64,000 nucleotides of DNA, from contig OW240913.1 in the NCBI GenBank assembly GCA_933207985.1, positions 269,038,673-269,102,672 on the forward strand, given 5' to 3'. The position numbers and the translations under genes were made by a program. Source of the stretch: Pelobates cultripes (lineage: Eukaryota; Chordata; Amphibia; Anura; Pelobatidae). How positions within the stretch are numbered: position 1 is the first letter of the stretch; each line of letters begins with the position of its first letter. This document shows, piece after piece, positions 32,211 through 43,619 of the stretch. A model generated the notes under the pieces. It was given only the letters and a program-made list of their open reading frames with translations. It was not told the origin of the DNA and ran no database searches.

Positions 32211-33420
32211 CTACAAGTGAAGACTCACCAGTGTTCTGTACAGTGGCATTAGCACTTCCCTCTTTCTACTGCTAATAGCTCTCCCAGTACAACCAAGCAT
32301 TCTGCTAGCATTTCCTGCTGCTCTATTACATTGTCTGCCTACCTTTAAGTCATCAGAAATAATCACCCTTAAATCCCTTTCCTCAGATGTTGCGGTTAGG
32401 ACTCTATCAAATATTCTGTACTCTGTCCTTGGATTTTTACGCCCAAGATGCATCATCTTGCACTTATCCACATTAAATGTCAGTTGCCACAACTCTGACC
32501 ATTTTTCTAGTTTACCTAAATCATTTGCCATTTGGCTTATCCCTCCTGGAACATCAACCCTGTTACATATATTAGTATCACCAGCAAAAAGACATACCTT
32601 ACCTTCTGCAATATCACTAACAAAAATATTAAAGAGAATGGGTCCAAGTACAGATCCCTGAGGTACCCCACTAGTGACAAGACCAAGGCTTCGAATATAC
32701 TCCATTGACTACAACCCTCGGTTGCCTGTCACTCAGCCACTGCCTTACCCATTAAACAATATTGGAATCCAAACTTAAATATTGCAGTTTATTGATAAAC
32801 CTTCTATGTGCAACATCTTTAAAAGCCTTACTGAAATCTAGGTAAGCAATGTCTACTGCACCACCCTGATCTATTATTTTAGTTACCCAATCAAAAAAAT
32901 CAATAAGATTAGTTTGGCATGATCTCCCTAAAGTAAACCCATGTTGTCTCTGATATTGAAATCCATGTGATTTTAGATGTTCAACAATCCTATCCTTTAA
33001 TATGGTTTCCATTACTTTCCCTACTACTGAAGTAAGGCTTACTGGCCTATAGTTGCCCGACTCCTCCCTACTACCTTTCTTGTGAATGGGCACAACATTC
33101 GCTAACTTCCAATCTTCTGGGACTACTCCTATTAACAGTGATTGGTTAAATAAATCTCACGAAGCTCTTTTAATAACTTTGGGTGTATTCTATCAGGTCC
33201 CACTGACTTATTTGTCTTTACTTTTGACAGTTGAAATAGAACCTCTTCCTCTGTAAACTCACATGTAACAAATGACTCATTTGTCCTTTTTTCTAACAGA
33301 GGCCCTTTTCCTTCATTTTCATCTGTAAATACTGAACAAAATTATTAATTGAGGCAGTCAGCTAGTCTACACACCTTCCTTCTTTTGTTTTTAATCTAAC
33401 TAATGCTTGTTTTATTTTCC
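32211..33420 (-). pseudogene. CR1/L2-like reverse transcriptase
   Basis: The minus strand encodes NYRPVSLTSVVGKVMETI, QHGFTLGRSCQTNLIDFFD and motif A AYLDFSKAFKDVAHR (33093-32752). After a short break near 32710 come TSGVPQGSVLGPILFNIF and the catalytic region. That region reads CLFAGDTNICN in place of the FADD box, so the first catalytic Asp is Gly. Then LWQLTFNVDKCKMMHLGR, EERDLRVIISDDLKV and CNRAAGNASRMLGC follow, ending LMPLYRTLVSLHL at 32211. The order and motifs are those of CR1/L2-clade enzymes. Several stops and a lost catalytic residue make it inactive. Confidence 0.9.
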
Positions 33421-33746
33421 TTTTCTAATTTATGTATCTAATGCAGAAAGATAAGTCCTGCACTCACTCCCATCACTGGGCGGCAGCAATGACTACAGTA
33501 CACATCAGCCCCAATTTAGAGTAAAAACCAAAGAAAAACAAGTTACCTGAGCTCTCTCCTTAATCCCTATGTATTTTTAAACAAATTGAGGTTTTTTAGT
33601 TACCTCCAATGGCCATGAGAGGATAAGCCCACCTGCCAACATCAAGGCAGATCCTCCCCAGGTGGGTCTTAACTCTAACCATTCACCTTGCTTCCTTGAG
33701 CTTCGGGCAAAAAACTCTAATGAGACAGAAAGGGGTATTTTTTTAT

Positions 33747-35364
33747 TTTTTTAAATTCTTTATTTTCGGTGCATTCAGTTATGTGATATACATACTTGCA
33801 TCGCCTTATCAGCATAGACAAATTGGCAATCGGCATGGTTTATAGCTTTGTTCAAAGTTAGGCAATACGTTTACAGGTGCATATTGATAGGAACTAAGAG
33901 TAGGTAGCTGTACATCTCTGTCTTTGTATGGGATGGCCTTAGTCAAACCTGGGGTGTAGAGAGAGTAGTAAGGTGAACTTAGAGAAGAGAACAGCAGAGC
34001 ATGGAAATTTGCGGTATACATTTTATGTGGTGTTCAGGTCGCTGCCTCCTGTCTCCTGTTGCCCCTGGGAAAGAATGGAACAGTTCTCCCTGGGTACCAT
34101 GAGTGGGGGGCTGTTGTTGTGCCCAGCGTTGAGGTGTTCTGTGTCAGTCCCAGTTTTTGGATGAGCGCAGGGGCGCAGGGGCCTCTGAGACTGAGGTGAG
34201 TTTTAGGACATCCGTTCCACTGATGACCGCCAAGGTTCTCGGCAGCAGCCATCTGTACTCCACTTTCCCTTTCCGCAGTTGTTCCGTTACGTCATTCAAG
34301 GACTTTCACCAGAGTAGGGTTTTCCACGTAATGTCTTGGAAAAAGGTGAGTTGTGAGTCTTCAAAGGCCAGCGGTGTCTTGTCTCTTACCGCTGCTAGTA
34401 TGCAGCGTTTTTCTGTCATGGAGTGGCAGCGGACTATGACATCCCTTGAAGCCGTTGTGGGTGCCCTTTTGGCCTTGTTTATGCGGAAGTGGCTGTCAAA
34501 TTCCAGCTTTTTAGCATGTGTGTGTTGCAGGATACTTGCCGTGAGCCTCCTCAGGTACTGTGTTAGTTCAGAGGGTCCGACTGTGTCAGGGATTTCACGG
34601 ATCTTAATATGTGTGCGCCTACTGCGGTCTTCCATGGCGTCCAGTGTGTTTTGAAGCGATGTGTTCGCCGATTGTAAGTGTTTCAGGGTATCTCCCATGC
34701 TTTTTACCTCTTGTCTGAGGTCTAGTATCTCCTCTTCAGAGGCCTGTACTCGTGCTGTCACTGCCTGCGTTTCTGTGCGCATTAGGTTTAAATCGAACAT
34801 CTGCTTCATTTCTTGTAGCAAGAGTCTGATATCCTTTTTAGTGGCTGGGGCTGAGTCATCCCTTTCTGTTGGTGGGCTGCTGGGGTTTCAGATCTCCTGT
34901 CTGCTCTGCGTTCTTGTGTCTGCAGTTCTGTCCCTGTGGAGCCAGTCTCCTGGTCCTGGTCGGCCGCAATTTTGTGGCCTGCAGTGCGCTGTAGTAGGGC
35001 TCCTATGTCTTGTGAGTCCCTGGGTGCAGCTTGTTGTGGCTTTTGCGATCGCCTCCCCATTTCGTCACTGGGTGGTTGTTGGTAGTCGGCCCCCAGGCTA
35101 TACCAGTCCTCGGGGCTTGGGAAGGACACCACTGGCAGTAGTGATGCCGGCTGGAGGGCGAGGTAGGCCCGAGATTTGCGGACACGCTTTTTTCCCCGAG
35201 TTTGTATATAAAAAGGGCATTGGTGGGTAGCCCTGTGAGCCCTGGAGCTGTGGGTCTCACAGGTCGATGGTCCCCTGTACCTGAGATGTGTGGCAGATTG
35301 CTCGGTGATACTTGAGAGCCGTGGAGAGCAGAGTCCATTCGGCTTTGTGGTTAGGCCCCGCCCC
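33747..35364 (-). mobile_element. ORF1-only L1-type insertion with about 20-bp target duplication
   Basis: CAGAAAGGGGTATTTTTTAT occurs at both edges (33726-33745, with one extra T on the left, and 35365-35384). On the minus strand the insert starts GGGGCGGGGCCTAACC and runs through about 300 bp of GC-rich leader. A single L1 ORF1 pseudogene follows, then about 280 bp of trailer, and it ends in an A-rich tail (AATTTAAAAAAATAAAAA-like). No endonuclease or reverse transcriptase is present in its 1618 bp. Both ends and the duplication are preserved, so it moved as an ORF1-only RNA. It is analogous to the half-L1 elements described in mammals. Confidence 0.82.
34023..35063 (-). pseudogene. L1 ORF1 protein (coiled coil and RRM), frameshifted
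   Basis: This encodes the RNA-binding chaperone of an L1-type element. From ATG at about 35063 the minus strand reads MGRRSQKPQQAAPRDSQDIG and a polar Gln/Thr-rich N-terminus. A frame change near 34810-34830 leads to a heptad-rich coiled coil (EEEILDLRQEVKSMGDTLKH, about 34730-34650). The RRM domain follows with RRTHIKIREIPDTVG (first RNA-binding strand) and RDVIVRCHSMTEKRCILAAV (second RNP strand, about 34420). A further frame change near 34300 reaches the C-terminal domain (QMAAAENLGGHQWNG...). Domain order and length match L1 ORF1p; no ORF2 follows. Confidence 0.85.
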
Positions 35365-36129
35365 CAGAAAGGGGTATTTTTTATCTTTCTGCATTTGTAT
35401 TCATTAGAGAGCGCAGGTAACTTGTTTTTCTTTGGTTTTTACTCTAAATTGGGGCTGATGTGTACTGTAGTCATTGCTGCCGCCCAGTGATGGGAGTGAG
35501 CGCAGGACTTATCTTTCTGCATTTGTATCCATTTTTGTATCACTTAGCCTTGTTACAATGCAGCCGCTCATCCCATGTGTTGCCTATTAAGGGTTAATAA
35601 TATATAGGGGTGTATATAAAAAATACCCCTTTCTGTCTCATTAGAGATCTTTGCCAGAAGCTCCAGGAAACAAGGTGAATGGTTAGAGCTAGGAACCACC
35701 GGGGGGGGGGGGAGGTCTGCCTTGACTTTGGCAGGTGGGCTCATCCTCTCATGGCCATTGGAGGTAACTAAAAAAACCTCCATTTGTTTAAAAATACATA
35801 GGGATTAAGGAGAGAGCGCAGGTAACTTGTTTTACTTTAATTTATGTATCTAAAAAAATGTTTTGTCCCCTTTTTCTTTACTGACTGTGCTATTTTCTCT
35901 TCTGTGTGTGATATGGAAGCTCTTATAACTTTCTTAGCCTCTTTCTGTCTAATCTTATAGATTTGTCTATCTTCCTCACTCTGGGTTTTTTTTTTTATAA
36001 TTACTAAATGCTAACTTTTTGTTTTTTACTATTTTGGCCACATCTGCGGAGTACCACAGTGGTTTCTTGAATTTTTTGCTTTTACTGTCAAGCCTAATGC
36101 AATTTTCTGTTGCCTTCAGCAGTGCAACT

Positions 36130-37267
36130 TTTAAATGAACCCATTCTCTTGGACTCCATTTAAATTCCTTGAGTCTGATAATGACTCCTTTACACATATT
36201 CTAAATTTAGAAAAGTCTGTATTACTAAAGTCTAAAACTTTTGTTTTTGTGTGGTGTGACTCAGTCACTGTTCTTATATTAAACCACACTGACTGATGAT
36301 CACTGGATGCTAAACTTTCACCTAAATTAATATCTGATACCAAATCTCCATTTGTTAACACTAAATCTAGTATGGCCTCTTTACGAGTTTTCTCCTCAAT
36401 GACTTGTTTTAGAGACAATCCCAGTAGGGAGTGTAGAATATGTGTGCTCCTGGCACAAGCAGCTAGTGTGGTTTAACAGTTCACATCCGGAAGATTAAAA
36501 TCACCCATGATGATAACTTCCTCCTTCATTGGAATTTTAGCTATTTCCTCAACTAGTAGATTATCTAACTCTTCTATTTGTCCTAGGGGCCTATAAATCA
36601 CACCTACATGAGTTACTGTGTGATTACCAAATTCTAACGTAACCCAAGCGGACTCTATGTTCGCCTCACTAACTTTTATTAGGCTAGATTTTATGCTATC
36701 CTTCACATACAGGGCCACTCCTCCCCCTTTTTTGCCTTCCCTGTCTTTTCTTTATAAAGAGTACCCTGATATTGCTATGTCCCAGTAATTTTTCTCATTA
36801 TACCATGTCTCAGTAACAACGACTAAATCTACATTATCAGTTGCCGTTATTGCCATAAATTCATGGATCTTATTCCCTAAACTGCAAGCATTTGTAGACA
36901 TGACTCTAAGCTTATCATTTTTTAACACACTTGCTACAGGCACCTTCTGTCCTTGTTTTGGGTGACAATTGGATTGATGTTTTATCACCCTTTTGCCTTC
37001 CCCCCCCCCATCTCCTAGTTTAATACATCCTAGAAAAACCTCTGAACTGCTCACTGAGAACATTTGTTCCCTTTTGAGAAAGATGCAAACTATCTTTTTT
37101 GTACAGTTTATTTCCATTCCAAACAGAGTTCCATGAGAAATTAAGCCAAATCCTTGCTCCATGACACCATTCACCAAGCAACAAGTTAAAGTCCCTAATA
37201 CGCATCCGCCTGTCGTTCTGAGTGTTATGCACAGGCAGAACTTCAGAGAATGACAGTGTGGAAGCAA
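36130..37267 (-). pseudogene. CR1/L2-like endonuclease domain
   Basis: The minus strand encodes LRVMSTNACSLGNKIHEF and VDLVVVTETWYNEKNYWD (with the catalytic Glu of TETW). After a frame change come MALYVKDSIKSSLIKVSE, VTHVGVIYRPLGQ and EVIIMGDFNLPDVNC (GDFN box). After another break, NLGESLASSDHQSVWFNI supplies the SDH box. These are the ordered boxes of the AP-type endonuclease at the start of LINE ORF2. Linker sequence continues to about 35980 (SKKFKKPLWYSADVAKIVKN). Disrupted by frameshifts and a stop near 36720-36750. Confidence 0.88.
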
Positions 37268-37290
37268 CCTGGCATAGGGCTAGGGCTTCT

Positions 37291-37890
37291 CTTAAGAGTG
37301 ATTTAAATTATTGGTGGGAATATTCCAGCAGTCCTCTGTTGGGATCCTCTGACGCATAGAGGTACAGTCATGCTGGAACGGCTTTCTCCTGACTGTTGCC
37401 ACAAATAAGACCTCAGCTACGTTAAATGTTGTATCATTTATTATGATGACCCTTCATGAAGCTCCTGATGCACAGTTCTAGTGCTGATTTTGCTTCCAGA
37501 GATACTATGGAAATCTGTAACGAGTGATTCATCAGATAATAGTCAAGCTTTGCACGTGACGCGCTTCAGCACTTAGCTTCCGCAAGTGGTCTACCACTTT
37601 GTGGCTCTTGTTGCTGCTGTATGCTTCCACATCCAAATAATAGTACTTACAGTTGACCAGGCCAAATCAAGTAAGGCAGAAGATTTTCAAACTGATATGT
37701 CGCAAATGTTTGTCCCATGACAATACCATGTTTTAAGTCAGTGAGCTCATCAGCAAGAACTGTTCTTTTGCCAATGTTTGTCTATGGAGATTTGATGAAT
37801 ATGAGCTGGATTTTATGTTCCTGTTAGCAATTTAATAGCTGAAACACTTGGATTTGTTAATTAGTAGAGGTGTCCATATACTTCTCTCTA
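37291..37890. repeat. Probable remnant of a Tc1-like element
   Basis: The right part has GAGCTGGATTTTATGTTCCT, CTGAAACACTTGGATTTG and ends with AGAGGTGTCCATATACTT. I recall this type of sequence from the 3' end and terminal repeat of a vertebrate Tc1-like family. A left terminal repeat and readable transposase were not identified, so this is tentative. Confidence 0.45.
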
Positions 37891-38520
37891 TATTGTGTAT
37901 ATATCTAGGGAGCTTATGTTCTTAGGTAGACCTAAATTCTTGCCCGGGACTAAGATACACGCATGTGTTCAATGGTATTCCCATAATTCTTTAAGAAATG
38001 GGACAACAGCACCAATTTTTACTTATTTTCCCCAGTGTTTTGTCAAGTTATTAATACTAAATTTATACTGACTAGTACACGCTCTCCCCAACACTCACAG
38101 CCTATTCCCTTTTCATCCAAACTGATAATTCGGATCAGATGTGAGTCTGTCTAATCTAGGATGTCAATGATAGGCTGGAACAACTGGGCTTCTGTGTTTT
38201 TTATGAAATAGCTCCAAAATATTTTGACATGGACAGTGGACGAAGACTTATAGTACTATAATTCAATATTGCAGTGGTAACAGCATCTATTTTAGAATGT
38301 CCATTTAACATCCTGAAGGGTCTGAAAGAATGGCTGAGGAATTAAAGCAGAAAAGGACTGAGCAAAATATTGAATATTTTTCTATATTTCAGGAGACAAA
38401 AAGTCTTTGGAAGTATAGGATAGTCTAAGAGGAGCAATGAATTGGACCATTGCAGGGGACCCCATGCCTCCTCGTTGATCATGCGGGAGGCAGAGAAGTG
38501 AGCAGTACTGATGGAGTCTT
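37891..38520. other. Non-coding region, no gene recognised
   Basis: No repeat ends, domain or long frame were recognised. Confidence 0.55.
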
Positions 38521-38524
38521 ACTG

Positions 38525-38672
38525 CTGAAAAATGTAAGTAAAACCTTTATTTTATTAAGTATTATTACACACAGGTGAGTGGAGGACCTGTGTATACATA
38601 GGGACAGGGGCACTATAGCATTAGGAATACAGGTTTGTATTTCTAACGGTATAGTGTTCCTTTCGTTTTTAA
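38525..38672. repeat. TTAA-family element, right-end fragment
   Basis: GGTATAGTGTTCCTTTCG at the right side, preceded by TTAGGAATACAGGTTTGTAT, is the inverted form of the left end at 24596. The terminal TTAA has been lost (TTTCG). The left part begins near ATGTAAGTAAAACC. Confidence 0.6.
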
Positions 38673-41026
38673 AAGTTCCAAGTTTAATGAATAACTTTGC
38701 ATGTGCTCCAACCATTCATGTCCCTTCCTGGCCATTATTGATGAGAGTTACATTCTTGGGTAGCAGCAGATTTTAGAAACTTCCACGATTAATCCAGTCA
38801 CTCTGCAGATCTTTCCTGTCTTGCACAAAGTGGCCCCAGGGCAAGAGGGCCGCAAAGATATTCATTGTGGGCCGCATGCGGTCCATGGAACGCTAGTTTG
38901 ACATGCTTATAGTAGATTATTGCTTTGTGGCTGGATCTAAAATATCTTTGCAGCAGACAAATCACCAAATGAACATGCTGTCTTTTTGACCATTAAGAGG
39001 GTCAACATGTTTGCTCTATTTCTGAGCACAGAATTAAATGAGACAAATCGACTATGGGCATGCTAGTTTTTTTTTGTATCATTTTCATGTTATTTAAACA
39101 ACAAAGACTTCATACAATTACTGTCTTCCGACCTGTTGTAAAATGATCATAAAAGTCTGTTGCTTTACAAAAGTAATATTTTTCAGTATGCAAACATCTA
39201 CGGACAAAACTTGCACGAGTACATTGAAGTACATCTGTGACTGTCCATCAGCTAGATTAATTGACCTACTTGTTTTTCACACGTCTGTTTTGTTTTCCTT
39301 CAAGTTTAATAACTATTTCATTGACCTCATTTTGCATAGTGCCGGATGTGCCGGTTCTTGCTCCAACTGTGTAATATTTTTGGCAGTGTTTGATCTGTAC
39401 ATGGATACCTTAATATGCAGCTGTATAAGCTCTAATCCCCATGTTACAAGCTGTCGCAAAGAAATGCTTTTCGGAATTATGTACAGTGGTTACAATGTGA
39501 TTATCTTGCGTCTGTAGATGGTACTGGTTGTGCTTTTCAAAGTCAAATCTTGGAGCAGCTTGCTGTTCCAGAACAGAATGGCTGTGTTTTGCTTACCATC
39601 TGTAGACATTTGGCGTTAAAATTACCTTGAATTGTTTGAAGAAGGACCATCAATGAGCCATGAGAATCTACTCGCTAAAGGCTGTGTCAACATGTTTGAT
39701 TTCAGTGGTACATTCATAATGATTGCTCTCATCTTAAGCACCATCTGCTTTGCATAAAGTTAATAAGCAGAAATGTTTTTTGAGAGCTACCCTTGTATTA
39801 ATTTATGTGGCTGCAGGATTTTGGACATCTGCAATCTTGGCGTATTTTGAAATGGATATGCCTATGTCCCTGTTGTTTTTTTTCTAATTGATACTTATGC
39901 ATATGATCTGCATATAAAACGTGGAATATTAAATTGATGAAATTACTTCTTTAAGTTTTGCAGACAAGCTTAGTTTGGTTTTATTTGCATGCGTATTGCA
40001 ATTTAGAATATAAGTTACAAAATGTTAGTTGAATAATTTGGTATATTGCTGCATATGACAGATCTTTTTGCCATTTTTTTCAGGACATTCATAAAGTGTT
40101 AATTCTATCTGTCAGTGCTTGAAAGCCTTGCCCAGTACTATATGGATTTCATGTTAATACCAGTGGTTCTTTTGGGACCCCTTGCATGATGAATTAAATT
40201 GAATTGCACACGCTGTTGACAGTACATTTAAATTCTGCTCTCCAGTATGTAGAATTCATAAAAATATTCATCTGGCGACTATAATAAATTGTATTTGACT
40301 AAATCAAGACGTAATTGTATGGGTGAATTCAGTTACTTTACAAATATATAAAAAACATTCCAACAAACCAGATAATCCAATGAAATATTACGAGTATGAA
40401 TATGCAAATACTATGGCAGTTTCCATAGCAACAACAATTACTATTAAACTGACAGTACTAAGATTGAAAATATTTACAAAGCAATCTACTTCATAGGCAC
40501 GTCAGAAGTTTAACATGAGATATTCGGATCCAGGAGACTGTGTAACTGGCTTAAAAAGTATAATATAAATGCACACTGTTTGGAAATATTGAAATTATTT
40601 TATTTTTGTCAGTTTACTTACTTTGACTTACAAATGCTTGGAAGTAAAGAGAATCAGAGCTATTGACAAATCAAATATAAAAAAAGAATTCACTTTACCT
40701 CAAATATGAATTGCTGTTAATGATGGACTCCAGGCTTGAATTTACCCATTCATTTTTGCAACTGCGTAGACACAATATGTTATTTAAAAAGAGGAAAGAG
40801 ATTGTGCTTCCCAGAGAAGGAACTCAGGATTCTCCAAACTTTCCAATGCCAGTTTTAAAACGTTATTCCTTAAAAGTAAAAGTATTAGGTTATCAACTTT
40901 TTACTTATAAAAGCTGAACTACAATTACCAGAAACTTTTGTTCTGCTTCCTAATGACGTGAAAAATGCATTATTGGTGGAATGCGTACACTGAGAGCATA
41001 CATAGCTGTGCCTTTATTTAAAGGAA
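38673..41026. other. Apparently low-repeat region, no gene recognised
   Basis: This 2.3-kb stretch lacks recognisable element ends. The longest frame, 39143-39517 on the plus strand (124 codons), is Cys-rich (ICDCPSARLIDLLVF, CAGSCSNCVIFL). It shows no domain I know, no clear splice context and no coding-like codon pattern, so I do not call it a gene. If the window contains single-copy host sequence, this is one of the likelier places. Confidence 0.5.
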
Positions 41027-41027
41027 C

Positions 41028-41425
41028 ACAAACACACTGACACTATAGATCTAAAATCGCTGTTTAGGGCCCCCCTTACTCCCTGTTAAAAAGAGGATTT
41101 ACATACTTTTTTCCAGTGCTGCATGGGTCTCCTCGCAGGTGGTCGAGCCCCTGCTATGCCTCCTTGGCTGAAATCATCAAATTGACTATTTCAGCCAATC
41201 CCATATGAAAGCATTGGGAGGCTATTGCACAAGGCAGCAAAACGCAGCGCTGTGCCAATCAGCATATCCTCCTAGAGATTCATTGAGTCAACATTGTTCA
41301 ACATTGACCCAGGAAGCACCTTAGTGGCCGTCTGAGTGACTGCCACTAGAGGTGTTCCTAGGCAGCAATGTAAACACTGCCTTTTCTCTGAAAATACAAT
41401 GCTTGCATTAAAAAGCCGGCAGGTA
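41028..41425. repeat. TTAA-family element, partial
   Basis: TTAA at 41028-41031 followed by AGGAACACAAACACACTGAC agrees with the family terminus. Interior words shared with the 56.7- and 61.4-kb copies include GAAAGCATTGGGAGG-like and GACTGCCACTAGAGG. The right end was not found. Confidence 0.65.
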
Positions 41426-41514
41426 CAGACAGTGAACACCAGAACAACAACATTAAGCTTCTGTTTTGGTGGCTATAGTGTGGAAGGAATTATTTTAGAA
41501 TGGGGTAAGTCAGG

Positions 41515-42060
41515 TTTACCATCCAACATTTTGGGGCCCCTTACACAGCTCAAGGTTTGGCCGACCAGGCACTCCCCAAGTCCACCCACAAGTTTGCTTA
41601 CAAGGATGCAGTGTGTGGGTAGTTAATGTAATGTGTGTAGTGGATGCAACATGTGTAAGATGGATGCAGCATGTGTAAGGTGGATGCTGTGTGTGTAGTG
41701 GATGCAGTGTTTGCAGTGAATATTATTTACTTTTACCTGTATCCAAGGAGGGGGGACATTGCACTCCCTGGTGATCCAACGGCATTGTGCAGGCTGTCAT
41801 GTGCTGTGCAGTGAAGAGGGGGCCCAGCAAATGCCATCTCTAGTTTCTGGCAGCTACTCTCTCCATCTGAAGATTGAATGTGTTAGACACCCTCTTTGCT
41901 ATACAAGCCACCGGGACCCACAGGGGCACATACATAGCAACAATCTTGATATATATGTTTACATTGGGAATGAAGGGCCCGAGCCCCCCATGACGCCGGG
42001 CCCATGCCAGCCATCACAGTTGTCATGCCCTAATCGCTGGCCTGTGTGAGGTGGGACAGA
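41515..42060. repeat. Unclassified repeat with TGTAGTGGATGCAG minisatellite
   Basis: A GGGGCCCC-bearing segment (41525-41600) is followed by five or six degenerate units of TGTGTAGTGGATGCAGTG (41605-41720), then by GC-rich sequence with GAAGGGCCCGAGCCCC. The design of GC-rich ends and a minisatellite core resembles the hAT insertions elsewhere in the window, but ends and duplication were not resolved. Confidence 0.5.
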
Positions 42061-42505
42061 GAAGGCAGAGTCAAAATACAAAACCCTACAAAACTTTTTT
42101 TTTTTTGTTATTCAAAAGCAATCTCCTGCTTCACTTATTCTTCACCTTTTCATTTCTCCCTTGAATTGAATATCTTATTTACACAGATAATGCTCGTTGC
42201 CACATTTACTGATGCCTTCATACTGCTGTTTTCTTTAATTTGGCCAGGGGCAGATACACAAAATAATAAATGTATTGATTGATTTCCACTTCACCCAGTA
42301 TAACCATGATAAAGTACAATCACAAATTCTACCCATCTATCCATACAGGGGTCTTAATATAAAAAAATATATAAAATAGGCAGCAATATTTTCATTCTAA
42401 AACAAAAAACTATTATTAATCATAGGTATATATGTATATATTTTGTATTCAAATATATAGTTTAAAGTTATTTACCACAGCTGTTTTGTTTTTTTAAATA
42501 GGCTA

Positions 42506-42600
42506 TTAAATAAACACTATAACAGTAGGTATAGGAATTAAAAACTGTATTCCTAAAGTTAAAGTGCCCCTCTGCCTCTGTACCCCCCCCCCCCACCCCC
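42506..42600. repeat. TTAA-family element, terminal fragment, then poly(C)
   Basis: ATTAAATAAACACTATAACAG followed by TAGGAATTAAAAACTG matches the family end. It runs into a C-rich tract at 42585-42600. Confidence 0.55.
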
Positions 42601-42774
42601 AGTGTTATAAATATATTTGGAAGTCCAAGCCAACTTAGTTAGTTTTGCACTCCATCCCTGTCACAGGTGCCTCATTCCAGGGCCCTATTTAACCTTATAC
42701 TGCAGAGAGTCCCAGGAGGAAAGATTTCCTAAGTAAGTGGATGCAACTAACGTCCCCTGCTTGTATCAGCGCAG

Positions 42775-43390
42775 CCGCGCTTGATCAGTGCGGTTGCTCC
42801 GATACTGTTCCTGCGCCCAAGTCCCCGGTCAGCGCGGCTGCATCTGAGCAGAGCGGTCGCGCCAAAAAGGGGAATAGTTACTTACCTGGATCGTGGTGGA
42901 TTGCCATCCGATTCTCTTCCCCAACGGTTCCCAGCAAGTGCAGCATTCTATGGAACATCGGCCACTGCAGTCCCAATTTATATAATGTTATCCCTATTGC
43001 CCAGAACAAAGATGGCGCCAATGCGCATGTGATGTCACTTCATCGACACACGTGTTGGGGTCAAAAGTCACGTACTAACCAATCACTACACAGAGAGGCA
43101 TATTTAAACCCTGACTAGCTTTTTCTCAGTGCCCTGTCGTGGGTTCCACTTGTTGGTTGTAGGAGAGTGCATTCCTGTTCATTGAAATTTCTGGTAGTTG
43201 ACTTTCCCTACTTCTGGTATCCCTGACTTTTGGCTAGTATTTCATTTTTCTGTTTCCTTCTGTATTCCCTGACCTTGGCTTGTTTATTAACTTTTCTCCT
43301 TAACGTTAAATCCAAACATTCTAAGGTCCGGTATATATCGTTATTGTATTTCATAGTTCTGCGTGTTGGATCAGCCTGTAGTCTTGACAT
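42775..43390 (+). repeat. 5' LTR of the chromovirus element
   Basis: The start region matches 46350-46453. The end is placed at GTCTTGACA near 43390, before the leader. Exact left end uncertain by about 20 bp. It contains a possible TATA-like sequence (GCATATTTAAACC, about 43096). Confidence 0.7.
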
Positions 43391-43619
43391 TTTGACAGGG
43401 ACGTGGACCCTGCAGAATTATGTCAACACACGTTGATTTGCAAGAGAAGGCTGGAAAATGATCACCGTATGGATCAATTTGCCTAGTACGGCCCGTATAG
43501 CCTGGTGATCCACTGTCAGGTCCACCCCCTCCTGTTGCAACTGTTTCCATTGTGTATAAGGCTCCTTTGATATCCTTATCACCTCCTAGTAATTTTGAAG
43601 GTGATGATCAGGATTGCCC

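Larger units (their letters stand above)
33442..35837. mobile_element. Foldback retroelement with 16-bp target duplication
   Basis: TAATTTATGTATCTAA occurs at 33426-33441 and 35838-35853. Between the copies, the left arm (33442-33725) and right arm (35385-35837) are inverted relatives. AACAAGTTACCTGAGCTCTC matches inverted GAGAGCGCAGGTAACTTG, and TAGTTACCTCCAATGGCCAT matches inverted ATGGCCATTGGAGGTAACTA. The right arm holds its blocks in permuted order and has two copies of the GCGCAGGTAACTTG block. A 16-bp duplication argues for target-primed reverse transcription. Permuted inverted partial copies are a habit of Penelope-like elements, but no coding sequence supports a class. An L1-type insert (33747-35364) sits between the arms. 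Confidence 0.75.
29403..37290 (-). mobile_element. CR1/L2-like LINE, minus strand, with two large insertions
   Basis: LINE sequence occupies three blocks: 29403-29618 (3' end), 31895-33441 (RT and 3' untranslated region) and 35854-37290 (endonuclease and 5' part). They rejoin when a hAT element (29619-31894) and a foldback retroelement (33442-35837) are removed. On the minus strand the 3' end closes with repeated TTTCTATG units, the short tandem 3' tail typical of CR1/L2 LINEs, which lack poly(A). ORF2 order is endonuclease then reverse transcriptase. The sequence before 37290 is the 5' extent that can be recognised; ORF1 was not identified. Confidence 0.88.

Noticed and set aside
39143..39517. 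124-codon Cys-containing plus-strand frame as a host gene
   Set aside because: No recognised domain, no convincing splice sites, AT-rich codon use and no neighbouring exons. I cannot exclude a host exon but do not support one.
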